From positions 1 through 35,098 of the forward strand of contig NZ_CBTK010000273.1 of assembly GCF_000531125.1 (NCBI RefSeq): 35,098 nucleotides of DNA. The letters run 5' to 3'. The position numbers were made by a program, and so were the translations under genes. Below are positions 28,026 to 35,098 of the stretch, one piece after another. The first letter of the stretch is position 1; each line of letters begins with the position of its first letter. This DNA is from Candidatus Contendobacter odensis Run_B_J11 (GTDB lineage Bacteria; Pseudomonadota; Gammaproteobacteria; Competibacterales; Competibacteraceae). The notes beneath the pieces are model-generated. The model saw nothing but the letters and a program-made list of their open reading frames with translations. It was not told where the DNA came from and made no database searches.

Positions 28026-28140
28026 CAAGACTTTCGCTAAACTCGTAAATTTGTCATATCCGCGAAAGCGGGTATCCAGGCTTTTCAGGGGCTTATCTGG
28101 ATTCCCGCCTACGCGGGAATGACGGAAAGCGAAAGTCCTG
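28026..28140. repeat. Palindromic MITE-like or REP-like intergenic element
   Basis: A nested inverted-repeat structure of about 115 bases. Outer arms: GACTTTCGCT (28029-28038) and its exact complement AGCGAAAGTC (28128-28137), extending with one mismatch to CA/TG. Inner arms: a 27-base unit at 28053-28079 and an inverted, partly diverged copy at 28097-28123. The right inner copy contains ATTCCC-N8-GGGAAT, the same pattern as the dRS3 repeats of Neisseria, and each inner copy is itself a small hairpin. No coding capacity. It fills the gap between the EAL gene and the TerD-SrfC gene and ends 27 bases before the latter's start. Confidence 0.65.
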
Positions 28141-28167
28141 ACAGGCATTCATTCGGAGAGCGTTATT

Positions 28168-31100
28168 GTGCTGACATTTCAGGCCGGTCAAAATCTTTCC
28201 CTGAGCCAACAGACACCCGGCCTCCAGCATCTCGAACTGGAGCTGAGCTGGGAGCCTGCCGATGGTCCCTGGACGCTCGACGCCAGCGCTTTTGCGCTGA
28301 CCGCTCAGGGCCGGGTACGCGGTGATGGTGATTTCATCTTCTATAACCAGCCGGCATTACCGGACGGTGGACTCCAGCTTGAGTCGGATCGACGGCGATT
28401 CAGCGTGCGCCTCGCGGCTCTGCCGATTGAGGTTGAAAAAGTCGCTATTGCGCTGACGCTGGATACGGGAGGCGGCCCGTCGTTTGCGGCGCTGCGTTGG
28501 GTGCGGCTGGAACTGCGCAACGGCGAGAACCGGAGCGGCATCGCCAGTTTTACCTTGCCTACCGCCGGGATGACCGAGACTGCAATGGTGCTGGGTGAAT
28601 TGTATCGGCGCAGTGGCAATTGGAAATTTCGGGCGGTTGGTCAGGGCTTTGCCGGTGGCCTGGCGGCGCTGGCCCACCATTTCGGCGTGGAGGTGGGCGA
28701 TGAACCTGCGCCGGTGATTCCACCGATGCCGCGTCCGGTGGAAAAAACGCCTGATGCTTCGCCTCCCACGGTCGCGACACCCGCACCGCAGGCCGCACCG
28801 GTTCCACCTGCTCCAACGCCGATACCCACCCCAGCCCCCGTTCCTTCCTTGTCCCCCACCGCGAACAGCAGCGTCAGCAACGAGCAACTCCGCGCCCTGT
28901 GTCAAGACCTTGAACAAGTCAGCACCGAATTTCTGGTCTGGCTGGATCAGCATCCCGACCGGGTTGGGCAAGAAAAAGCCGGTCTGACCAAGGAATTCCG
29001 CCGGCTGACCAGCCAGGCCCGTCGTCTGGATCAAGCCGCACAACGTCCGATGTGCGCCGGAGTGTTCGGCCCCAGCCAGTCCGGCAAGTCCTATCTGATC
29101 TCGGCGCTGGCCCGCAAGGGCACCGCGCCGCTGCTGGCTGATTTCGCCGGCCAGACCATTGATTTCATCCGCGACATCAACCCGGAAGGTGGCCGCGAAT
29201 CCACCGGGCTGGTAACCCGCTTCACCCTGCAAACCACCCCTGGCGCTTCACCCGCCGCGCCGGTGCAGATGCGGCTGTTGACCCAGACCGATCTGGTCAA
29301 GATGCTCGGCAACACCTATTACGCCGATTGTGACCACAGCGACGACCAGCCGCTGAGTCCGGCCTGGCTGAATGAACTGCTGGAAGGACTGGCTCCGGCC
29401 GCGCAGGCCCAAGCGGTCGATCCGCTGACTGCCGATGATGTTTTCGATTTGCAAGCCTATTTCGAGCGCTATTTCAAGGGCTTCGAGCGAGTGCGACTGT
29501 TGCGACATGGGTTTTGGGAACAGGCGGCGCAACTGGCGCCCCGGCTGCGAATTCAGGATCGCGCCAAACTGTTCGGGGTGATCTGGGGCGATGTAACGGC
29601 ATTCAGCCAGCTTTATATGCGCCTGTACACCGGCTTGCAGGGCTTGAATTTCGCCAGTGATGCCTGCGCCGGGCTGGAGGCACTGCTGCCACGCGAGCAA
29701 AGCATCATTGACGTGCAGACCCTGAAAGGTCTGGGCACTGGCGGCGGTGGCACCTTGACCCTCACCGGCGTCAACGGTGCCCGAGTGACACTGCCGCGCA
29801 GCGAAGTAACGGCGTTGATTGCTGAATTGCGCATCGTCATCAGCGAACAGCCCTGGGATTTCTTCCAGCATACCGATCTGCTCGATTTCCCCGGCGCCCG
29901 TTCCCGCGAACAAGTCAAGGATTTACCCACCTTCCTGCAAAGTAATGATGCGCTACAGGGTTTGTTTCTGCGCGGCAAAGTGGCGTATCTGTTTGATCGC
30001 TATTGCGCGGAACAGGAATTAACCAGCATGTTACTGTGCATTGGTCCCAGCAATCAGGAAGTCAAGACCCTGCCGGAAATGGTGTATGACTGGATTGTTT
30101 CTACCCACGGCGCGACCCCGGAACAACGGGCGCAACAGCCAACTGCACTGTTTCTGGTATTGACCAAGTTTGATATGGAGTTTGAGGAGAAGGCGGGTGA
30201 ACGGTCGCCGGAAAGCCGCTGGATTACCCGGATGGAAAGTTCACTGCTGAACTTCTTTGGTAAACAGCACGACTGGCCGCGCCAGTGGGATAGCCACGGG
30301 GTATTTCGCAATAGCTATTGGCTGCGTAATCCCAACTTCAAGGCGAAGAACATTTTCGACTACGATGAGCAGAATCGTGAGACGGGCGTCCGGCCGGGTG
30401 AGCGCAAGCGGATTGAATTGTTCAAGGCCGCCTTTCTGCGCGATGCGGTTGCCAGCGCCCATTTTCGCGATCCGCAGCAGGCCTGGGATGCCGGATTTGC
30501 TCTTAATGACGGCGGCATTAGTTATCTGGCCGATAATCTGCGGCCCTTGTGCAATCCCGAACTCAAGCGTTTGCAATTGACCAGTCAGGCGGTGCGCTTG
30601 CGCGAGCAAATTGTTGAGCGGATCAGCCATTATTACGTCAGTGATAACCCGGAGCAGGAATTAAACAAACGGCTGGCGGCGGCGCAACAGATCGCGGGTT
30701 GTCTGATTGATTGCGCCGGCGAACAGCGCTTCGGTGAATTACTGCGCACCTTGCAGGCCGACAGCGACGATCTGGAAGGCATTTACTACCGCATTGAAAC
30801 TCGGGTGCCCGATGAAAAACAGGCCATCGGCGCTCCAACGATTGGCGCGGCGGTGGATACCCGGAAGATGAAAGCGCTTCTCGGTCTGAGCGCACCAGTG
30901 GCGAATGCCGGCGGTGATGATCGCCGCAAGGATGACGCAGCGCTGTTTGCCCGTGAGGTGGTCGCAGAATGGATGCGGGACTTGCAGGACATCGGGGGCA
31001 ACAAATCACTGTGCAATTACTACCGTTTGCCGGAAACAGCTATGGCTGACTTTGTTAAGGAACTGATCGCCGGTGCGCAGCGGCTGAAACTGGAGGAACG

Positions 31101-31488
31101 GATCGAGACGCTGGCCCGCGAAGTGACCGGCTTCCGGATGAAATTCGAGCAGATTGTGGCGCTGCCGGCCCGGTTGAGCGCCAACCTGCTCAATGGCTAC
31201 GTGGATTTTCTGGGCTACGACGCACTATCCCCGGCGCAGCGACCGATGTTGCCATTGGAATCCGGCCCGCGTCCGGTGTTTCCGCCCCGCGCCGTGCCCC
31301 GCAGTGGCCCACAACTGAGCGAACAGCCATCCACTTACGACCAGGATTATTACACCGACTGGATTCGCGCCTTCCTGGATTTGGTGGAACGCAACGCCCG
31401 CTGCCGCGACGGGGTGGAAGTAGACCTTGCGGCTAATCGCCGCCTGGGTGAATTGTTGGCCCGATTGCAGTCGTCTCATCGACAGTAG
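28168..31488 (+). CDS. TerD-SrfC fusion: TerD domain joined to an SrfC-type dynamin-like GTPase
   Basis: Protein of 1106 residues. Residues 1 to about 178 are a TerD domain: DASAFALTAQGRVRGDGDFIFYNQ near 35-58, VEKVAIALTLD, and TAMVLGELYRRSGNWKFRAVGQGFAGGLAAL are close to tellurium-resistance and stress TerD proteins, which bind calcium. A Pro/Ala-rich linker (about 185-240) follows. The remainder resembles SrfC: Walker A/G1 GPSQSGKS (301-308), G3-like LLDFPGAR (Asp573) and G4-like TKFD (666-669), as in large GTPases of the dynamin/septin type. The 260-residue gap between G1 and G3 is long. The C-terminal half is largely helical. Translation starts at GTG after CGGAGAG. I know SrfC without a TerD domain, so the fusion looks unusual. 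It would be cytoplasmic or membrane-associated. Biochemical activity is inferred. Confidence 0.85.
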   Translation: MLTFQAGQNLSLSQQTPGLQHLELELSWEPADGPWTLDASAFALTAQGRVRGDGDFIFYNQPALPDGGLQLESDRRRFSVRLAALPIEVEKVAIALTLDTGGGPSFAALRWVRLELRNGENRSGIASFTLPTAGMTETAMVLGELYRRSGNWKFRAVGQGFAGGLAALAHHFGVEVGDEPAPVIPPMPRPVEKTPDASPPTVATPAPQAAPVPPAPTPIPTPAPVPSLSPTANSSVSNEQLRALCQDLEQVSTEFLVWLDQHPDRVGQEKAGLTKEFRRLTSQARRLDQAAQRPMCAGVFGPSQSGKSYLISALARKGTAPLLADFAGQTIDFIRDINPEGGRESTGLVTRFTLQTTPGASPAAPVQMRLLTQTDLVKMLGNTYYADCDHSDDQPLSPAWLNELLEGLAPAAQAQAVDPLTADDVFDLQAYFERYFKGFERVRLLRHGFWEQAAQLAPRLRIQDRAKLFGVIWGDVTAFSQLYMRLYTGLQGLNFASDACAGLEALLPREQSIIDVQTLKGLGTGGGGTLTLTGVNGARVTLPRSEVTALIAELRIVISEQPWDFFQHTDLLDFPGARSREQVKDLPTFLQSNDALQGLFLRGKVAYLFDRYCAEQELTSMLLCIGPSNQEVKTLPEMVYDWIVSTHGATPEQRAQQPTALFLVLTKFDMEFEEKAGERSPESRWITRMESSLLNFFGKQHDWPRQWDSHGVFRNSYWLRNPNFKAKNIFDYDEQNRETGVRPGERKRIELFKAAFLRDAVASAHFRDPQQAWDAGFALNDGGISYLADNLRPLCNPELKRLQLTSQAVRLREQIVERISHYYVSDNPEQELNKRLAAAQQIAGCLIDCAGEQRFGELLRTLQADSDDLEGIYYRIETRVPDEKQAIGAPTIGAAVDTRKMKALLGLSAPVANAGGDDRRKDDAALFAREVVAEWMRDLQDIGGNKSLCNYYRLPETAMADFVKELIAGAQRLKLEERIETLAREVTGFRMKFEQIVALPARLSANLLNGYVDFLGYDALSPAQRPMLPLESGPRPVFPPRAVPRSGPQLSEQPSTYDQDYYTDWIRAFLDLVERNARCRDGVEVDLAANRRLGELLARLQSSHRQ

Positions 31489-31543
31489 GAGCCGGCCTTA
31501 GCCCGCGAAAATCGGTCGAAAACGTAGGAGCGGGCTTTCAAGG
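31488..31543. repeat. REP-like palindromic pair
   Basis: Two similar units, TAGGAGCCGGCCTTAGCCCGCG (from 31486) and GTAGGAGCGGGCTTTC (from 31524), are separated by AAAATCGGTCGAAAAC. AGCCCGC (31500-31506) pairs with GCGGGCT (31530-31536) and TTT follows. The wording resembles Pseudomonas-type REP sequences. The element may end transcription of the TerD-SrfC gene. A related copy lies at 34124. Confidence 0.6.
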
Positions 31544-31578
31544 GTTTGAATTTAAGGCGATTACTCTGGAGAAATTGA

Positions 31579-32997
31579 ATGTCCACCGTTTCGATCCGCA
31601 TTTCGGAAGACCCGGCCCGCCCGCTGGGACACGCCATCGCTACTCTCAGCGGGTTGCCGCGCACCCTGGAAACCTTTGAATTCGCCCTGAGTCGTCACGG
31701 TTTCGCGGCCAATTATCTGGGTCAGGACGGCTGGCAAGGCGCGGAATGCTGGTTGCAGCCCGAAGAAGCCTGGTACAGCGGTGATACCCTGAAAGTGGTC
31801 ATTCCTCCTGATCTGGCGTTTCAACTGGAAAATATGCCCTACAGCCTGGCGGTGCGCGGCCAAGGTTTATCGGGAACCGCTGCGGTAACCTTTGTCTGGC
31901 CGCTGGAACTGGAGATTGAGGACGGGGCGGCCAAGGATGAACGGCGGCTAGTCGGTGGAACGCGGGTGGATGCCGAGCCGAAACCGCGCCCGGTACCGGT
32001 GATGGAGCCGCTGTTGCCGCCCCCGTTACCGCTGCCGGAGGTGGGCCATGCGGATCTGGAAATCCCGGATATGCCGATTCCCGCAATGAATGCGGGTGCG
32101 CAACTGAGTGATGATGGGTTACCCACTCGTTTGGCCCCGAATCGTGGGGGCGGTCGCTCAATTCCGCTCACCGAGGAACCAACGCGCAGAGTGCCAGGTC
32201 GCCGAGTTTCATCCGCCCTTGATGAGGGTGGTAAAAGCTCCACCGCTCCAGCGGTCATGCCGCCCACTCTCCCTAGCCAAGGGGGGAAACAAAAACCGTT
32301 ATCCCCGCTGCCAATGGAGGATGATCCAAGCTCTGAGGCGAATGCTGCGGCGCTGGATCAGGTACTACGGGATGAAGCACCGACCCGGATCGTGCCGCCA
32401 CGCCGTCCAGCGTCTCAACCCGCGTCTCAACCCGCGTCTCAACCCGCGTCTCAACCCGCGTCTCAACCCGCGTCTCAACCCGCGTCTCAACCTTCTGCGC
32501 CACTCGATGCTTCATCCGAAACGGGTAACGCAGTACCACGTGGCGTATCCGGGCTACTGATCGGGTTGATCGGATTGGCAGCGCTGGCGGCTATGGCTGC
32601 CGGGGGATGGTGGTGGTTCAGCCTGCACCGCAGCGAATCACCGACGGCTACCGCTGCCGATCCGTCGCTCGGTGCGCCGGGTAACAATATCCATACCTCG
32701 CTTGAACCGAAACCGGCGCCCGAACCAAAGCCCGCACCGGAGCCGAAACCCGCGCCTGAACCGAAACCCGCGCCTGAACCGAAACCCGCGCCTGAACCGA
32801 TGATACTCACGCCACCGCCGGTGTTGGTTAAACCGCCAGCGTCTCCGCCGAAACCCCGCGTTCCGCCGATACCATCGCCTGTGGTTCCGCCGGCTAAACA
32901 CAGTTCTGCTCATAGCCTGGAGGACGAATTGAAATCACAATTCGATCCGACAGTACAGGAATTGGAGAAAGGATTGCGCCGCCAGAAGTCACCCTGA
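31579..32997 (+). CDS. Proline-rich single-pass membrane protein with tandem repeats, function unknown
   Basis: I do not recognise a named family for this 472-residue protein. Residues 1 to about 115 form a compact, probably beta-rich domain (YSGDTLKVVIPPDLAFQLENMPYSLAVRG). A long low-complexity stretch follows, with seven Ser-Gln-Pro-Ala repeats (278-305). One strong membrane helix lies at about 325-348 (GLLIGLIGLAALAAMAAGGWWWF). After it come five Glu-Pro-Lys-Pro-Ala-Pro repeats (376-405), a Pro-rich spacer and a charged C-terminal helix (LEDELKSQFDPTVQELEKGL). The likely topology is N-terminus inside with the Pro-rich part in the periplasm, resembling TonB-type spacers but without a TonB C-terminal domain. 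The start follows CTGGAG. It lies 90 bases after TerD-SrfC and is a candidate partner. It is not recognisably SrfA. Confidence 0.75.
   Translation: MSTVSIRISEDPARPLGHAIATLSGLPRTLETFEFALSRHGFAANYLGQDGWQGAECWLQPEEAWYSGDTLKVVIPPDLAFQLENMPYSLAVRGQGLSGTAAVTFVWPLELEIEDGAAKDERRLVGGTRVDAEPKPRPVPVMEPLLPPPLPLPEVGHADLEIPDMPIPAMNAGAQLSDDGLPTRLAPNRGGGRSIPLTEEPTRRVPGRRVSSALDEGGKSSTAPAVMPPTLPSQGGKQKPLSPLPMEDDPSSEANAAALDQVLRDEAPTRIVPPRRPASQPASQPASQPASQPASQPASQPASQPSAPLDASSETGNAVPRGVSGLLIGLIGLAALAAMAAGGWWWFSLHRSESPTATAADPSLGAPGNNIHTSLEPKPAPEPKPAPEPKPAPEPKPAPEPKPAPEPMILTPPPVLVKPPASPPKPRVPPIPSPVVPPAKHSSAHSLEDELKSQFDPTVQELEKGLRRQKSP
32410..32493 (+). repeat. In-frame 12-base tandem repeat, seven copies
   Basis: GCGTCTCAACCC is repeated seven times with perfect 12-base period; only the last base of the seventh copy differs. 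It encodes Ala-Ser-Gln-Pro units inside the gene at 31579. The near-identity at DNA level, including third positions, suggests recent expansion by slippage. Gain or loss of a copy keeps the frame. Confidence 0.95.
32704..32793 (+). repeat. In-frame 18-base tandem repeat, five copies
   Basis: Five units of about GAACCGAAACCCGCGCCT encode Glu-Pro-Lys-Pro-Ala-Pro. The first three copies show synonymous changes and the last two are identical, so this tract is older or more diverged at its start. It forms the first part of the probable periplasmic stalk of the protein at 31579. Confidence 0.93.
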
Positions 32998-33065
32998 GCG
33001 CTTTGGGAATGGGGTAGCCGTTTTCACGCAACTGCATCGTGATCTCTCAAACCAGGAGTCTCTTT

Positions 33066-34115
33066 ATGAACCGTTTGCTCATTAGCGGTCTGTTATTTCT
33101 ATTAGGCGGATTAACTCCCGCATTGGCCGATGATGTAAATGCCCAACAAATTGGCATGGTTACCGGTTCCAAAACCGGAACCTATATTCAGTTTGGTAAT
33201 GATATTGCCGGGGTCGCTAAAACCGTTGGCCTGGATATTTTAGTCAAGGACTCCCAAGGCTCCATTGATAACATCAAGCGGATTAACAGCAAGGAGAACG
33301 CGACCTTCGGTATTGTCCAGTCCGACGTATTAGGTTTTCTCAGCCGCTCTGAGAATCAGGAGATGCGTCAATTGGCAGGACGGTTGCGGCTGATTTTCCC
33401 TTTCTACAACGAAGAAGTGCATCTGTTGGCCAGTAAAGCGATCATGTCATTGAATGATTTGCAGGGTAAGCGGGTGGTGGTGGGTGAACAGGGTAGCGGT
33501 AATTGGTTAACTGCGATGAATCTGATGCAAATAACAGGAGTGAAGCCGGCTGCGTTGCTGAATTTAGCGCCACTGCAAGGCGTTATTGCCGTACTCAAGG
33601 GTGAGGCCGACGCCACCTTTTATGTGGCGGGTAAACCGGTCAGTCTGTTTACCAAGGTGGGGAATCTCATCACCAAGGCGGACTTTGCGCCGCTGCTGGC
33701 TAATGTTCATTTTGTACCACTGGATGATCCACGGCTGTTACGTGAATACCAGCCGGCACAAATTGGGATGACCGATTACGATTGGGTGGACACGACGGTG
33801 CCGACGATTGCAGTGAAAGCGGTTCTCATGAGTTTTGATTTTTCTGGTAAGCAGAGTCCCTACTTTATTCAGCGTTGCCAACAATTAGCGACGCTGGGCC
33901 AGGCCATTCGCGCCAATCTGAATCAATTGAAGCAAACCGGTCATCCCAAGTGGAAGGAAGTGAACCTTGATGAGAAGGTGGGTATCTGGCCATTGGATCG
34001 CTGTTCTCGTAGCGGCAAGAACAGCGGCGGCGCCGATGTAAATCTCACCCGCGAATTGGAAAAGATGCTGTTGAACCAGTACGATTGGGGCTGGAAACCG
34101 GTTCCCGCGACCTGA
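33066..34115 (+). CDS. TAXI-family solute-binding protein (TRAP transporter type)
   Basis: Periplasmic protein of 349 residues. A signal peptide (MNRLLISGLLFLLGGLTPALA) is followed by IGMVTGSKTGTYIQFGNDIA, the typical opening of TAXI proteins, then DSQGSIDNIKRINSKENATFGIVQSDV, VVVGEQGSGNW and GEADATFYVAGKPV. Family members bind small solutes such as glutamate or other carboxylates and hand them to a TRAP permease. No permease gene is adjacent, so the protein may serve an unlinked transporter or feed a receptor; a chemoreceptor gene follows 90 bases later. I chose ATG at 33066 because CAGGAG precedes it and the signal peptide starts there; an upstream in-frame start at 33039 is less likely. 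GC is lower than in the srf genes. Confidence 0.88.
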   Translation: MNRLLISGLLFLLGGLTPALADDVNAQQIGMVTGSKTGTYIQFGNDIAGVAKTVGLDILVKDSQGSIDNIKRINSKENATFGIVQSDVLGFLSRSENQEMRQLAGRLRLIFPFYNEEVHLLASKAIMSLNDLQGKRVVVGEQGSGNWLTAMNLMQITGVKPAALLNLAPLQGVIAVLKGEADATFYVAGKPVSLFTKVGNLITKADFAPLLANVHFVPLDDPRLLREYQPAQIGMTDYDWVDTTVPTIAVKAVLMSFDFSGKQSPYFIQRCQQLATLGQAIRANLNQLKQTGHPKWKEVNLDEKVGIWPLDRCSRSGKNSGGADVNLTRELEKMLLNQYDWGWKPVPAT

Positions 34116-34123
34116 GCTGCAAT

Positions 34124-34167
34124 GTTCGCGGGCTAGAGCCACTCCTACGGTATCGGTCGAAAACCGA
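34124..34167. repeat. REP-like element, inverted relative to the copy at 31488
   Basis: Read on the minus strand, GTAGGAGTGGCTCTAGCCCGCGAAC (34124-34148) matches the units at 31486-31540. Adjacent TCGGTCGAAAACCGA (34153-34167) forms a small hairpin and repeats the ATCGGTCGAAAAC spacer found in the first element. It lies between the solute-binding protein and chemoreceptor genes. Confidence 0.6.
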
Positions 34168-34205
34168 CTAAAACTAAAGCCTATCTCACTTCTTGAGGAT
34201 GAAAC

Positions 34206-35098
34206 ATGATCAACAACCTTAAAATCGGAACCCGCCTCCTGGCAGGATTTCTTTTTCTTGCGCTGATGCTGTTGGTGATGGCGCTACTTGATCACATGAA
34301 CATTAAGGCGGTCAACGATGGAATGACCACCCTGTTTAATGATCGAACCGTACCCATTCAACAGCTTTCCAGCGTCAATGCCCAACTCCTTAAATCGCGC
34401 GGTGATCTGTATAAAGCAACCCTATTTCCAGAAGAACTAGCGACCATCCACCAGGAAGTAGCCAGTCAATTTCAAACTGCTGACAAGGAATGGGCTGCCT
34501 ATAAGGCTACCGATCTGCTTCCCGCTGAAAAGGAGGCTCTAAGTCGATTTGAACCGGCTTGGGCCACCGTCAAGCAGGAATCATCAAACATTCTGGAGGC
34601 TATCAAAACCAAGAATATGGAAGCGGTCACCCGCACAATGGGGAAAGATGGGCAATACGCCGTCAGCCGGGCTACAGCGCAAGCCGCCCTTGAGCAATTG
34701 ATCGAGATCAATACCAAGGAAGCCGACCGGACCAATACCGAAGGGGATAAAACCTATGCTACGGCGAACCTCATTTCAATTACCGTGACTGTAAGCGCTC
34801 TTCTATTAGCCGTATTCATGGGGATCTTGCTCACCCGTAATATCACGCGCCCGCTCATTTATGGGGTTAATTTCGCCAAGACGATTGCAGTAGGTGATCT
34901 GACGCGGCGGATTGGACCGCACTATCTGCAACGGGGCGACGAGATCGGCGATCTGGCGAAATCGCTGGATCAGATGGCGGTACAACTCAAGGACACAGTG
35001 GGTCAAGTCACCCAAGCCACCTCGCAAGTCAGTTCCTCCGCCGCCGAGATTGCCCAGGGCAGCAGCGATCTGTCACAGCGCACTGAAGAACAAGCCTC
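34206..35098 (+). CDS. Methyl-accepting chemotaxis protein, 3' end cut by window edge
   Basis: The frame runs from ATG at 34206 (GAGG 5-8 bases upstream) to the window end, giving 297 residues. TM1 at about 9-30 is followed by a helical periplasmic domain of about 155 residues (VNDGMTTLFNDRTVPIQQLSSVNAQLLKSRGDLYK) like four-helix-bundle MCP sensors (4HB_MCP). TM2 lies at about 188-211 (LISITVTVSALLLAVFMGILLT), then HAMP (RNITRPLIYGVNFAKTIAVGDLT). The signalling domain begins with QVTQATSQVSSSAAEIAQGS, nearly the same as in the receptor at 8742, so the two share a signalling lineage but have unrelated sensors. The conserved tip is beyond the window. The preceding solute-binding protein might present a ligand to it, which is inference. 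Confidence 0.92.
   Translation, partial: MINNLKIGTRLLAGFLFLALMLLVMALLDHMNIKAVNDGMTTLFNDRTVPIQQLSSVNAQLLKSRGDLYKATLFPEELATIHQEVASQFQTADKEWAAYKATDLLPAEKEALSRFEPAWATVKQESSNILEAIKTKNMEAVTRTMGKDGQYAVSRATAQAALEQLIEINTKEADRTNTEGDKTYATANLISITVTVSALLLAVFMGILLTRNITRPLIYGVNFAKTIAVGDLTRRIGPHYLQRGDEIGDLAKSLDQMAVQLKDTVGQVTQATSQVSSSAAEIAQGSSDLSQRTEEQA

Noticed and set aside
28168..28700. A tellurite-resistance operon
   Set aside because: Only one TerD domain is present, inside a fusion; no terA, terB, terC or terZ genes are in the window.
32410..32493. CRISPR-like repeat array
   Set aside because: The 12-base units are directly adjacent with no spacers and lie in frame inside a gene; no cas genes are present.
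31579..32997. Identification as SrfA
   Set aside because: Only the position beside srf-like genes suggests it. The N-terminus and repeat-rich architecture do not match what I recall of SrfA.

Overview
The window is about 60% GC and densely coded, with proteobacterial-style genes: an RND efflux pump, a lipoprotein murein transglycosylase, two large chemotaxis receptors and a fructose PTS with a multidomain FruB. A gammaproteobacterium is the best guess. Competibacteraceae-like bacteria come to mind, but only as an impression that I could not test. I saw no rRNA, tRNA, CRISPR array, transposase gene or phage gene.

Layout. (1) 1-4868: fruBKA operon for fructose uptake and phosphorylation, with FruB cut by the left edge, closed by a hairpin terminator at 4909. 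(2) 4869-5340: a 470-base AT-richer gap with inverted repeats, then a small HExxH protein resembling DUF922 putative metalloproteases. (3) 6018-7654, minus strand: an NDUFA9-type NAD(P)-binding protein followed by a lytic transglycosylase lipoprotein. (4) 7867-12249, plus strand: a TauE/SafE permease, a 903-residue chemotaxis receptor with an internally duplicated sensor, and a DUF554 membrane protein. (5) 12290-16477: an RND adaptor and pump pair with no outer-membrane channel gene in the window. (6) 16483-19926: a single-chain enzyme with a PD-(D/E)XK-like N-terminus and an N6-adenine methyltransferase. (7) 20052-32997: the most interesting part. It holds an SrfB-type actin/Hsp70-fold ATPase, a small three-helix membrane protein, a giant PAS-GGDEF-EAL protein with a broken GGDEF motif, an SrfC-type large GTPase fused to an N-terminal TerD domain, and a proline-rich single-pass membrane protein with two tandem-repeat tracts. 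(8) 33066 to the end: an orphan TAXI-type solute-binding protein and the start of a second chemotaxis receptor.

How it may work together. The fru genes form a textbook pathway: FruB passes phosphate to FruA, FruA imports fructose as fructose-1-phosphate, and FruK makes fructose-1,6-bisphosphate. The SrfB/TerD-SrfC cluster joins an ATPase, a GTPase with a TerD stress domain, and two membrane proteins, one with TonB-like Pro-Lys-Glu repeats. That suggests an NTP-driven, envelope-associated machine of unknown purpose. The restriction-like enzyme just upstream may be a partner in a stress or defence island or merely a neighbour. Short palindromic elements (28026-28140, 31488-31543, 34124-34167) sit between these genes.
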